Under the pieces are notes generated by a model. The model ran no database searches. It saw nothing but the letters and a program-made list of their open reading frames with translations, and was not told where the DNA came from. This document shows, piece by piece, positions 1-7,808 of a stretch of 20,239 nucleotides of DNA. Position 1 is the stretch's first letter. Every line of letters starts with the position of its first letter. The translations under genes and the position numbers were made by a program. This stretch comes from Thermoguttaceae bacterium (GTDB taxonomy: Bacteria > Planctomycetota > Planctomycetia > Pirellulales > Thermoguttaceae): assembly GCA_028695865.1 (NCBI GenBank), contig JAQVID010000006.1:1-20239 (forward strand), read 5' to 3'.

Positions 1-686
1 TGACTCCCGGCGGCAAACGAACAAATAAAGGTATGTCTGTGCCTCCCCGTTATAAGAGTGTCGATGAACTTCCCCTTAAGTTCGATCCCAAAGATTGTAT
101 TCGACCTTGCAAAAAAGCATACAGTCAAAAGGGCGGTTTGGCAATTCTCTTCGGTAATTTGGCTCCCAACGGAGCGGTTGTGAAGACGGCGGGCGTCTTG
201 CCCGGGATGATGGTTCACACCGGACCGGCCGTCGTCTTTGAATCGGAACCGGAAGCCTATCAAGGAATCGTTGACGGTAAGGTCAAAGCGGGCGACGTGG
301 TCGTTGTCCGTTACGAAGGACCGCGCGGCGGACCCGGTATGCAGGAAATGCTCGGCCCCACCGCCGCGATCAAGGGCGTTAAGCTCGACGATTCGGTTGC
401 GCTTATTACAGACGGGCGATTCTCGGGTGGTACCGCTGGTGCGTGCATTGGTCATATCAGTCCGGAAGCCGCCGATGGTGGACCCATTGCGCTCATTAAA
501 GACGGTGATATCATCGAAATTGATATTCCCAACCGAAAGATTGACGTAAAGCTTTCGCCCGCTGAACTCAAGAAACGGGCAAAGAACTTCAAACCGCGAG
601 AACCTCGTTACAAGACCGGTTACTTGTCGAAATACGCGTCAATGGCCTCCAGTGCCGACACCGGTGCGGTCATGCGATGGAAGTAA
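1..686 (+). CDS. ilvD: Dihydroxy-acid dehydratase, C-terminal part (5' end outside window)
   Basis: Cytoplasmic Fe-S enzyme that dehydrates 2,3-dihydroxy acids to 2-oxo acids in isoleucine and valine synthesis. The frame is open to the left edge, so the ATG at 33 is internal. About 228 C-terminal residues of a protein normally near 550-600 are visible. Family signatures seen in order: GGLAILFGNLAPNGAVVKTAGV-like block start, VFESEPEA, GDVVVVRYEGPRGGPGM, LITDGRFSGGT, and GHISPEAADGGPIAL. The last two shape the metal and substrate pocket in IlvD/Edd proteins. IlvD rather than the sister sugar-acid dehydratases is my reading of these blocks; the Fe-S cysteines lie mostly upstream of the window. 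The gene ends with TAA at 684-686 and is followed by a large hairpin. Confidence 0.94.
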   Translation, partial: TPGGKRTNKGMSVPPRYKSVDELPLKFDPKDCIRPCKKAYSQKGGLAILFGNLAPNGAVVKTAGVLPGMMVHTGPAVVFESEPEAYQGIVDGKVKAGDVVVVRYEGPRGGPGMQEMLGPTAAIKGVKLDDSVALITDGRFSGGTAGACIGHISPEAADGGPIALIKDGDIIEIDIPNRKIDVKLSPAELKKRAKNFKPREPRYKTGYLSKYASMASSADTGAVMRWK

Positions 687-710
687 TTGTATCGCACGCT
701 GTGTAATGTG

Positions 711-753
711 AACTGCGAGCCGGGAAGAAGTTTCCGGTTCGCGCTTCGCAGTT
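711..753. repeat. Long inverted repeat downstream of ilvD (terminator-like or REP-like hairpin)
   Basis: Outer arms AACTGCGA (711-718) and TCGCAGTT (746-753) are perfectly complementary. Inside, GCGAGCCGGGAA (715-726) pairs with TTTCCGGTTCGC (731-742) around a GAAG loop with two G-U wobbles, so two registers compete. No T-run follows, so it is not a classical intrinsic terminator. It could end or stabilise the ilvD transcript, or be a copy of a dispersed palindromic repeat. Confidence 0.6.
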
Positions 754-833
754 AATGTTGTAAAGAAAGATGCAAGACGAACGTCCGGGACTGATTGCCG
801 GTCCATACCAGCCATAGCATGAGGAAGAAGAAT

Positions 834-2504
834 ATGAATAGAATCACCATGAAACGTGCCGCGGTGTGTGTCGGCATCCTTCCGCTTCTGTTTTTTTCGT
901 TTGTCGCTTCCGCGGAAAGTCTCTCCCCCAAGATCGTGCCCGCCGTGCTCAAAGCGGATGACTATCGGCATTACGTCGAGAGCTTTAATCGCGACGATGA
1001 AGAATTAACTCGCAATTTGTATCCCAATGCCGCTGCCTGGGTTTTCATGCAAAATAATATTCCTTTGCTTGACTATCCCGACAAAACGCTCGAAAAAACA
1101 TATTACTTTCGCTGGTGGACGTACCGTAAGCATATCAAGCGAACGGCAAAAGGGGAACTTATTGTTACAGAGTTCCTTCCCCCCGTTCCCTGGGCAAGTC
1201 AAGAAAACGCAATTTCCTGTCCCGCCGGACATCATTTTCGTGAGGGCCGTTGGCTTCATGACGAAACGATTCTCGACGATTACGCCCGATTTTGGCTCAA
1301 TAGCGGTCGGGCGATTCGCAATTACAGTTTCTGGCCCGCTGACTCCCTGTGGCAACAATCGCTTGTTACCGGTAAAACGAAAAACGCCGTTGAACTTCTG
1401 CCAAAACTGATTGCCAATGTCAATGCCTGGGAGGCAGAGCATCTCGACCCGTGCGGACTCTTTTGGCAAAACGATGGCCGCGATGGAATGGAAGTTTCTG
1501 TCGGCGGCTCCGGATACCGTGTTACGATCAATACATACGAATTCGCCGATTCACTTGCAATTTCCCGATTTGCCGCCATTGCCGGCAACAAGGCTCTTGC
1601 CAAAGAATGGAACGATAAGGCTCTGCGAATCAAAAAAACAATGAACGAAAAACTTTGGGATTCCAAATCGCAGTTCTATAAAGTCGCTCCACGCGTTAAA
1701 ACGGCCGATGCTCCACTTGTGCTTCAGGACGTTCGCGAAGAGCACGGCTATACTCCCTGGTATGCCGATAATGCTTCAATCGTTCCCGTCGAATACAATA
1801 TCGCCTGGCAACAGCTTACCGATCCGAAAGGTTTTTTTGCCCCTTATGGTCCAACAACCACAGAGCAGCGTCATCCCGGATTCAAGGTCGTTTACACAGG
1901 ACATGAATGCCAATGGAACGGCCCAAGTTGGCCCTATTCGACCTGTATTACCCTTACCGGACTGGCCAATCTGATCAACCGCGAAAGTGCCGCCGGTCGC
2001 GATCACGATAAACTGGCCAAAGCCTTTCGCCAAACACTGGATATTTATACCGCTTCTCATTTCCGAAAAACCGAAACCGGAAAAACGCTCTGCTGGATCG
2101 ACGAAAATCTCAACCCCTTTACCGGTGATTGGATTTCGCGAACCATCCTGATTCAGAACAAAGTAAAATCGGCCAAGCATATTTATGAACGCGGGAAAGA
2201 TTACAACCATTCGACCTACTGCGACCTTATTATCAACGGCCTTATTGGCGTGCGTCCACTCCTGGAAAACGCCATTGAAGTCTTTCCGCTTGTCGACCAC
2301 CATATCGAATATTTCTGCCTTGACTCCGTTGCGTACCATGGCCACGGACTGACAATCCTGTATGACAACACAGGAAAGCGATACAACAAAGGAATTGGTT
2401 TTCGCGTATTGATAGACGGAAAAGAAATTTATATATCGGACAAATTACCAGCCAAACCGGTTCACGTTGAATTAAAACCAGGCAATAAAGCAAAAACGCT
2501 GTGA
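834..2504 (+). CDS. Exported MGH1-like (GH63-related) glycoside hydrolase
   Basis: Predicted 556-residue secreted or periplasmic carbohydrate hydrolase with an (alpha/alpha)6-toroid fold. I chose the ATG at 834 because AGGAAG lies at 821-826 with good spacing and the protein then starts with a signal peptide: basic MNRITMKR, hydrophobic AAVCVGILPLLFFSF, and a VASA-ES cleavage site. The frame also allows ATG 819 or TTG 795. Family-like blocks include QENAISCPAGHHFREGRW, WQNDGRDGMEVS, YTPWYADNAS and HECQWNGPSWPYS. The Asp in the second and the Glu in the last are the likely acid/base pair by analogy with mannosylglycerate hydrolases. A short beta-rich C-terminus follows. The substrate cannot be deduced. 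It is a single gene with its own downstream hairpin. Confidence 0.85.
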   Translation: MNRITMKRAAVCVGILPLLFFSFVASAESLSPKIVPAVLKADDYRHYVESFNRDDEELTRNLYPNAAAWVFMQNNIPLLDYPDKTLEKTYYFRWWTYRKHIKRTAKGELIVTEFLPPVPWASQENAISCPAGHHFREGRWLHDETILDDYARFWLNSGRAIRNYSFWPADSLWQQSLVTGKTKNAVELLPKLIANVNAWEAEHLDPCGLFWQNDGRDGMEVSVGGSGYRVTINTYEFADSLAISRFAAIAGNKALAKEWNDKALRIKKTMNEKLWDSKSQFYKVAPRVKTADAPLVLQDVREEHGYTPWYADNASIVPVEYNIAWQQLTDPKGFFAPYGPTTTEQRHPGFKVVYTGHECQWNGPSWPYSTCITLTGLANLINRESAAGRDHDKLAKAFRQTLDIYTASHFRKTETGKTLCWIDENLNPFTGDWISRTILIQNKVKSAKHIYERGKDYNHSTYCDLIINGLIGVRPLLENAIEVFPLVDHHIEYFCLDSVAYHGHGLTILYDNTGKRYNKGIGFRVLIDGKEIYISDKLPAKPVHVELKPGNKAKTL

Positions 2505-2523
2505 TTACATGTATGAGTATCGC

Positions 2524-2576
2524 ACCTGTTCACACAATAAGTTCATACTGTGTAAGCAGGTCGCTTCACCTTTTTT
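2524..2576 (+). terminator. Probable terminator of the glycoside hydrolase gene
   Basis: ACCTGTTCACACA (2524-2536) pairs with TGTGTAAGCAGGT (2549-2561) at 12 of 13 positions if one G-U wobble is counted. The loop is 12 nt and a run of six T follows at 2571-2576 after ten further bases. The distance from stem to T-run weakens the call. Confidence 0.45.
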
Positions 2577-2652
2577 CCAACCTGTGTAACCGATATAAAT
2601 TTTGCCCAAACAGCAAAAGTTTTCAAGAAAAACAAATCTCCGGCAAAAAAAC

Positions 2653-2680
2653 TTGAGTTGCACAGTTTTTTGGGTATAAT
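2653..2680 (+). promoter_or_regulatory. Sigma-70-type promoter of the RND efflux operon
   Basis: TTGAGT at 2653-2658, a 16-base spacer and a perfect TATAAT at 2675-2680, within an A/T-rich stretch. Transcription would start near 2687, leaving a leader of about 118 bases before the adaptor gene. Confidence 0.75.
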
Positions 2681-2687
2681 ATAAATA

Positions 2688-2758
2688 GTGTCGCTTGCTA
2701 ATGAGAACCCACCTGGGCCACGGCTTTCTGGCCGTTGCTCATGGCAAATGCAAGACAC
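2688..2758 (+). promoter_or_regulatory. Structured 5' leader of the efflux operon
   Basis: Starting almost at the predicted transcription start, GTGTCGCTTGC (2688-2698) can pair with GCAAGACAC (2750-2758) with a two-base bulge. ATGAG (2701-2705) pairs with CTCAT (2738-2742), and ACGGC (2720-2724) with GCCGT (2731-2735). TTGC at 2695-2698 can instead pair with GCAA at 2744-2747, so alternative folds compete. I do not recognise a known riboswitch class. Confidence 0.5.
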
Positions 2759-2805
2759 ATCATTACCCCGCCTGCACCCTGCCCCGTTTACCTACAGAGT
2801 AATTT

Positions 2806-4326
2806 ATGAAACCGAGCACGCAACGATACCTGATCGTATTCGTTTCTCTTGCCCTGACCGCATTCCTTGCCGGAGGTTTGTTGGTCGGTTGGAAGTTGAT
2901 TAAAGACTACAATCTTAAATTAAGCGACAGCGAATTTCTCGCCAAGCAGCTTGCCAGAATCAAGGAAGCCGAAGGGGATAATTCCTCGGGCTCCAAAGGC
3001 CGTGTCAAGACAGTTCGGACCTCGAAAGCCGTTCGGGAAAAATTGGGTGCTACCCGCTTCTTCTCCGGGCGATTGGTCGAGATTCACCGCAGTATCCTGG
3101 CTGCCGAGACGACCGGACCGATTGTCGTCATGCCCGTAGAAGTTGGCATGTCAGTCAAAGAAGGGCAAACGCTCATTGCCGACGTCGATACCATTTGGAC
3201 AAAATTGGCTTCCGATCAGGCAAAACGTCAAATTGAAGTCAGTCGCGTTCAACTCAAGTTCAACGAACGCGAATACGACCGACTCAAAAATTTGAGTAAT
3301 CAGGGGCCCGGATATGTTTCGGCCAGTGATCTGGATTCGCAACAATTGAAAATCGAAGAACTGAAGGCCAATATTTCCCTTCAGGAAGTTGTACTGGCCG
3401 AAGCGGAAAAAAGAGTTGCCCGGTCACGCATTATGGCCCCTTACAACGGTGTGATTGTTCGAAAACTTTCTGAAATCGGCGCTTTTGTTTCGCCTGGTTC
3501 GCCTTTGGTCGAGATTGTGTCCAGCGGTAAAATCGATGCCGAACTTCAGGTCAGTGAATCGTTTATCGACCGCTTGAAAGTCGGTGACAAGGTTCCGATT
3601 TGGATAGACTCCTTGAATCAGGAAACAGAAGGAACGATTTTTTCGATCGTTCCGTATGGTTCGACAGCCGCCCGATCGTTTCCGGTTCGTATTCGCCTGG
3701 ACGATCAAAGCGGTCGTCTTAAAGTCGGAATGAGCGTACGAGGTCGGCTGCAAATTACCGACGCGAAAGATTCTATTGTCGTCGAAAAAGACGCCGTTCT
3801 GGATCGACCGGACGGAGCGCTGATTTGGGTCGTGTCCAACAAAAAGGACGACCAGGGTAAAGAGCTTCCCAATCACAAGGCTGCGCAACCCGTTCAGGTC
3901 GTTATTACGGCTCGAACGGACACAAAATACGCGGTTGTCCCCCTATCGACGGAAGGAAGAAACGTATTGCGCCCAGGTGTCGATTGCGTTATCGAAGGAG
4001 CCGACCGACTCATGGTGAACGAACAGGTTACTGTCGCGACCATTGCCCCTGAACTGATGAAGAATCTTCCCAAGGCTTCCGGACATTCGATTATCGCTCC
4101 CGTAGAAGACACTCCGTTCTTCGATGTGCCCGACTCGCAAAAGAATGCCGACAGCAAAGATGTTGCTCCCGCAAATCAAACACCCCCTTCTGCTCCGGCC
4201 GCGACCGGTGCAAATCCGTCCGCGCCATCTGCCGGAGCACACACCGTTGCGACTTCTGCCCCTGATATTCCTGTTTCCGACGCGGCAACGCCGCAAGCGA
4301 AAGATTTCCGGGGGAAGAACGAATGA
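2806..4326 (+). CDS. RND efflux periplasmic adaptor (membrane fusion protein, HlyD/AcrA type)
   Basis: 506-residue periplasmic adaptor that links an inner-membrane RND pump to an outer-membrane channel. Residues about 8-30 form one hydrophobic segment (signal anchor) with no lipobox cysteine, so it is probably membrane-anchored rather than a lipoprotein. The first lipoyl half (about 95-125, IVVMPVEVGMSVKEGQ) leads into a coiled-coil hairpin (about 125-205, Lys/Glu/Gln-rich). The second lipoyl half follows (RIMAPYNGVIVRKLSEIGAF), then beta-barrel and membrane-proximal domains. The last 75 residues are a Pro/Ala/Ser-rich tail unusual for the family. Its stop overlaps the start of the pump gene (ATGA at 4323-4326), implying translational coupling. 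No outer-membrane factor gene is in the window. Confidence 0.93.
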   Translation: MKPSTQRYLIVFVSLALTAFLAGGLLVGWKLIKDYNLKLSDSEFLAKQLARIKEAEGDNSSGSKGRVKTVRTSKAVREKLGATRFFSGRLVEIHRSILAAETTGPIVVMPVEVGMSVKEGQTLIADVDTIWTKLASDQAKRQIEVSRVQLKFNEREYDRLKNLSNQGPGYVSASDLDSQQLKIEELKANISLQEVVLAEAEKRVARSRIMAPYNGVIVRKLSEIGAFVSPGSPLVEIVSSGKIDAELQVSESFIDRLKVGDKVPIWIDSLNQETEGTIFSIVPYGSTAARSFPVRIRLDDQSGRLKVGMSVRGRLQITDAKDSIVVEKDAVLDRPDGALIWVVSNKKDDQGKELPNHKAAQPVQVVITARTDTKYAVVPLSTEGRNVLRPGVDCVIEGADRLMVNEQVTVATIAPELMKNLPKASGHSIIAPVEDTPFFDVPDSQKNADSKDVAPANQTPPSAPAATGANPSAPSAGAHTVATSAPDIPVSDAATPQAKDFRGKNE

Positions 4327-7300
4327 ACTTCATCAAGTATTCGATCAATAACCCGGTCAAAGTTATTGTCGGCATGTTACTGACCGTCTTGTTCGGCATC
4401 ATTTCTCTTTTTGCCATTCCAACGCAACTCACCCCGGACGTGGACCGCCCGCTCATTACGGTCCGTACAACGTGGTCTGGCCGAAGTCCCGAAGAAATCG
4501 AACAAACGATTATTCTTGAACAGGAAAAACGACTCAAAACGCTTCAGGGCTTGTATCAAATGCAATCGACGGCCTCTCTCGGTCAGTCGTTTGTCCGACT
4601 TGAATTCGATGTAGGGTACGATATAACGCGCGCCGTCCTCGAAACAACCAATCGACTTGACGAAGTACCCGATTACCCCGAAGATGTTGACCGCCCTGTC
4701 GTTCGCGCCGCCAGTGCGGAAACAGATGAAGCTGTCGCTTACGGTCTCATCCAGGCGCAGAGTCCGGGGCCCGGCTTCGAAATCGCCGAGTTTTACGACT
4801 ACGCCGACCGGTTTATCAAGCCGGCTCTGGAACGCGTGGACGGCGTTGCTCAGGTCGAAATTTACGGCGGACGGGAGCATCAGGTTCAAGTCCGATTTGA
4901 TCCAAACGTTTTGGCCCAGGCGGGCATAAAAGTTACTGAACTGGAAGCGGCTCTCCGGGCGGACAACGTGAACGAATCGGCAGGCGACTGGGCAAACGGA
5001 CGCCAGGACATTCGATTCCGTGTTATGGGCCGATTCAGTGACCTCGAACCGATTCGCAAAACAATCGTCAAGTTCGACAAAGGAACGCCCATTTATGTCG
5101 AAGATATTGCCGAGGTCAATCTTCTTTTGGCCAAGCGAACTTTTTTCGACATGAGTAAAGGCGAGCCTTCCATGACGATTATGTTCCAGCGCGAGGCGGG
5201 TGCCAATGTGCTCGACATCATGACGAAAGTAAAAAAGCGTCTGGCCCAAATGCAGGAAGAAGGAGGACTCTTCCGCGGATATAAAAACGATCTTTACAAA
5301 ATTCGCGCAAGACTGATTTACGACGATTCCGTTTATATTACGCAAGCAATTGATCTGGTGAAATCGAACATGATTTCCGGCAGTATTCTCGCGATTGTCG
5401 TTTTGCTCCTTTTCCTCCGGAGTATGCGGCCGACAATCATTATCGCGATTTCCATTCCCATTTCTGTCTTGGCTACGTTCATCGTCATGGGCATGACGGG
5501 GCGAACGCTCAATGTAATTTCATTGGCCGGCTTGACCTTTGCGGTCGGCATGGTCGTCGATAATTCCATTGCCGTTTTGGAAAATATTGACCGGCATTTG
5601 CACTTGGGAAAACCCCCAAAGCAGGCTGCTTACGACGGAACACGCGAAGTCTGGGGAGCCATTCTTTCGTCCACATTAACTACGGTCGCTGTGTTCGGAC
5701 CTGTCTTGACCGTAAAGGAAGAAGCCGGACAGCTCTTTTACGATATCGCTTTGGCGATTTGCGCCGCCATTCTGCTCTCGCTCGTCGTCGCCGTAACCGT
5801 CGTCCCTTCCGCTGCCGCCAAACTGCTCAAAGAAGTCAAGCCGTCTACAAATCCGGTGCGAATCGCGTTTAAATCGGTCTTTGGTCTTGCGACTGTCGCC
5901 GCTTGGTGTCGCGATCTTTACGCTTCAATGATTCATGCCTTAACCATGCGCTCCGTCGCCGGTGTTTGGACCCGCCTGGTTATTTTTATTACGGTGACCA
6001 TTATATCCGTCGTCTTGAGTTATCAGATGATGCCCCCGGCAAGTTACTTGCCCTTGGGAAATAAAAACGGTATTTACGGCAATATGTCGCTCCCACCGGG
6101 CTACTCACTTCAGCAAAACACACTGACCGGTCGACGAATCAACGTCATGCTCAAACCATATTACGAAGCCAAAACGACTGACGATGTTAAAAAAATTACC
6201 GATAAAGACCCGCTCATCGATCTTCGAACGGGTCAAGTCGTCCAGAACGTTCCTCCTATCAAAGAATTCTTCATTGTTCTTAGCGGCGCTCGAACGTTCA
6301 TGATGTGTACCAGTGCCGATCCGCTCAATGTGCGACCGCTTCAGGCTCTGGTGAGTAAAGTCTTGAACTCCATTCCCGAATCACGCGGAATGGGATCGCA
6401 ACAGAGCTTGTTCGGTCGAATGGCCGGCGGGAATTTGGTCTCCTTCGAAGTTGTCTGCGACGACATTGCGCGTCTGCGCGAATCAGCCTACTATCTCCAG
6501 CAGAAGCTTATTAAACGTTACTCCGCCGCCGGCGTCCGTACTGCTCCCGGCGAAGTCGTCCTCACTGGACCTGAACGACAACTGCGTATCAATCAGATCA
6601 AAGCCAAGGAGCTTGGAATCACAACTCGCGAAATCGCAACCGCTGCCCGGGCAATGCTCGACGGCGTTGACTGCGGCGACTTCGATTTCGAAGGCGATAC
6701 GATCGATCTGGTCGTCGTACGCAATCCGGCCATTCCACTGGCTCCGGATCAAATACAGGAACTGCCGCTGGCCGTACGCGACAGTGACGGAACAAACAAG
6801 ATCGTTCCCCTTTCGGAAGTCGTCGATTTTGTCCCCACGGAGGCGTCTCAGCAGATTCGCCGTTTTGAGCAGGAACGCGCCATTCGAATCATGGTTTCCC
6901 TGCCCGAAGAAAAAGCGCTCGAAGAGGTCGAAAATGAAATCATGGCAACGGTACAGGACTGCCGTAATGAAGGCGGCCTTACACCGGACGTTCGAATCAT
7001 TATGTCCGGAAGCGCCGATAAGTTGGCCCAAACCAGAGCGGCCATGCTCGGCCATTGGACCGGTTTCAATGCCCCTTCAATCCAAAGTCTTCTTACCAGC
7101 CGATTCTTTTTGGCTCTGCTCGTAACGTATCTGCTCATGGCGGGCCTGTTCGAAGATTTCCTCTATCCTGTAGTAATCATGCTTAGTGTACCACTGGCCA
7201 TGGTCGGAGGATTTCTCGGTTTGGCCTATGTCAATCATCTTGACCCAACACAGCAGCTCGACACGCTCACCATGCTCGGTTTTATTTTGCTCATAGGCGT

Positions 7301-7712
7301 CGTCGTGAATAACGCAATATTGCTCGTGCATCAGGCCCTGAACTTTATGCGTGGGTATGGTGAATCCGAAGAAGATGTTATCGAAAAACTGGAGCCACGC
7401 GAGGCCATTCGCGAATCCGTCCGAACTCGCTTGCGCCCTATTTTCATGACGACCGCAACAAGTGTTTTCGGCATGCTCCCGCTCGTACTTGCTCCTGGTG
7501 CCGGAAGCGAATTGTATCGCGGAATCGGCGGGGTGGTCGTTGGCGGTTTAACTTGTTCCACAATTTTTACCCTCATGATCGTTCCACTCGTTTTCAGTCT
7601 CGTCATTGACGCTCAATTGGCCTCCCGCTGGGCCAGACAATCGCTGTTTGACTTTTTATTCCGGAGAAAAAAATTACCTCAAAACGACGTGCCCCAACGG
7701 CCCGCCGCGTAA
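4323..7712 (+). CDS. RND-family inner-membrane efflux pump (HAE1/AcrB-like)
   Basis: 1129-residue proton-driven transporter expected to work as a trimer exporting hydrophobic compounds or lipids. It starts MNFIKYSINNPVKVIVGMLLT, the typical cytoplasmic helix plus TM1. A large periplasmic loop follows, then TM2-6, a second loop and TM8-12, the usual duplicated 12-TM layout. In TM4 the proton-relay motif reads GMVVDNSIAVLEN with D413 and N414, where AcrB has two Asp. TM10 carries VVNNAILLV (N996, N997) where AcrB has the relay Lys nearby. The D-N pairing suggests a divergent RND branch, so drug specificity should not be assumed. It forms an operon with the adaptor. Confidence 0.96.
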   Translation: MNFIKYSINNPVKVIVGMLLTVLFGIISLFAIPTQLTPDVDRPLITVRTTWSGRSPEEIEQTIILEQEKRLKTLQGLYQMQSTASLGQSFVRLEFDVGYDITRAVLETTNRLDEVPDYPEDVDRPVVRAASAETDEAVAYGLIQAQSPGPGFEIAEFYDYADRFIKPALERVDGVAQVEIYGGREHQVQVRFDPNVLAQAGIKVTELEAALRADNVNESAGDWANGRQDIRFRVMGRFSDLEPIRKTIVKFDKGTPIYVEDIAEVNLLLAKRTFFDMSKGEPSMTIMFQREAGANVLDIMTKVKKRLAQMQEEGGLFRGYKNDLYKIRARLIYDDSVYITQAIDLVKSNMISGSILAIVVLLLFLRSMRPTIIIAISIPISVLATFIVMGMTGRTLNVISLAGLTFAVGMVVDNSIAVLENIDRHLHLGKPPKQAAYDGTREVWGAILSSTLTTVAVFGPVLTVKEEAGQLFYDIALAICAAILLSLVVAVTVVPSAAAKLLKEVKPSTNPVRIAFKSVFGLATVAAWCRDLYASMIHALTMRSVAGVWTRLVIFITVTIISVVLSYQMMPPASYLPLGNKNGIYGNMSLPPGYSLQQNTLTGRRINVMLKPYYEAKTTDDVKKITDKDPLIDLRTGQVVQNVPPIKEFFIVLSGARTFMMCTSADPLNVRPLQALVSKVLNSIPESRGMGSQQSLFGRMAGGNLVSFEVVCDDIARLRESAYYLQQKLIKRYSAAGVRTAPGEVVLTGPERQLRINQIKAKELGITTREIATAARAMLDGVDCGDFDFEGDTIDLVVVRNPAIPLAPDQIQELPLAVRDSDGTNKIVPLSEVVDFVPTEASQQIRRFEQERAIRIMVSLPEEKALEEVENEIMATVQDCRNEGGLTPDVRIIMSGSADKLAQTRAAMLGHWTGFNAPSIQSLLTSRFFLALLVTYLLMAGLFEDFLYPVVIMLSVPLAMVGGFLGLAYVNHLDPTQQLDTLTMLGFILLIGVVVNNAILLVHQALNFMRGYGESEEDVIEKLEPREAIRESVRTRLRPIFMTTATSVFGMLPLVLAPGAGSELYRGIGGVVVGGLTCSTIFTLMIVPLVFSLVIDAQLASRWARQSLFDFLFRRKKLPQNDVPQRPAA

Positions 7713-7808
7713 TACAATGATTCGTTCGCGCTGGTTAACTTTCGTTCCCAACGCGAAACTGTTTTATTGAACGGATTGACTCCGCTTAATCAAGGAAGAT
7801 TATTGCTC

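Noticed and set aside
4377..5345. Long minus-strand open frame of 322 codons inside the RND pump gene
   Set aside because: Shadow frame of a clearly coding gene; low-complexity Phe/Asn/Val composition with no family features.
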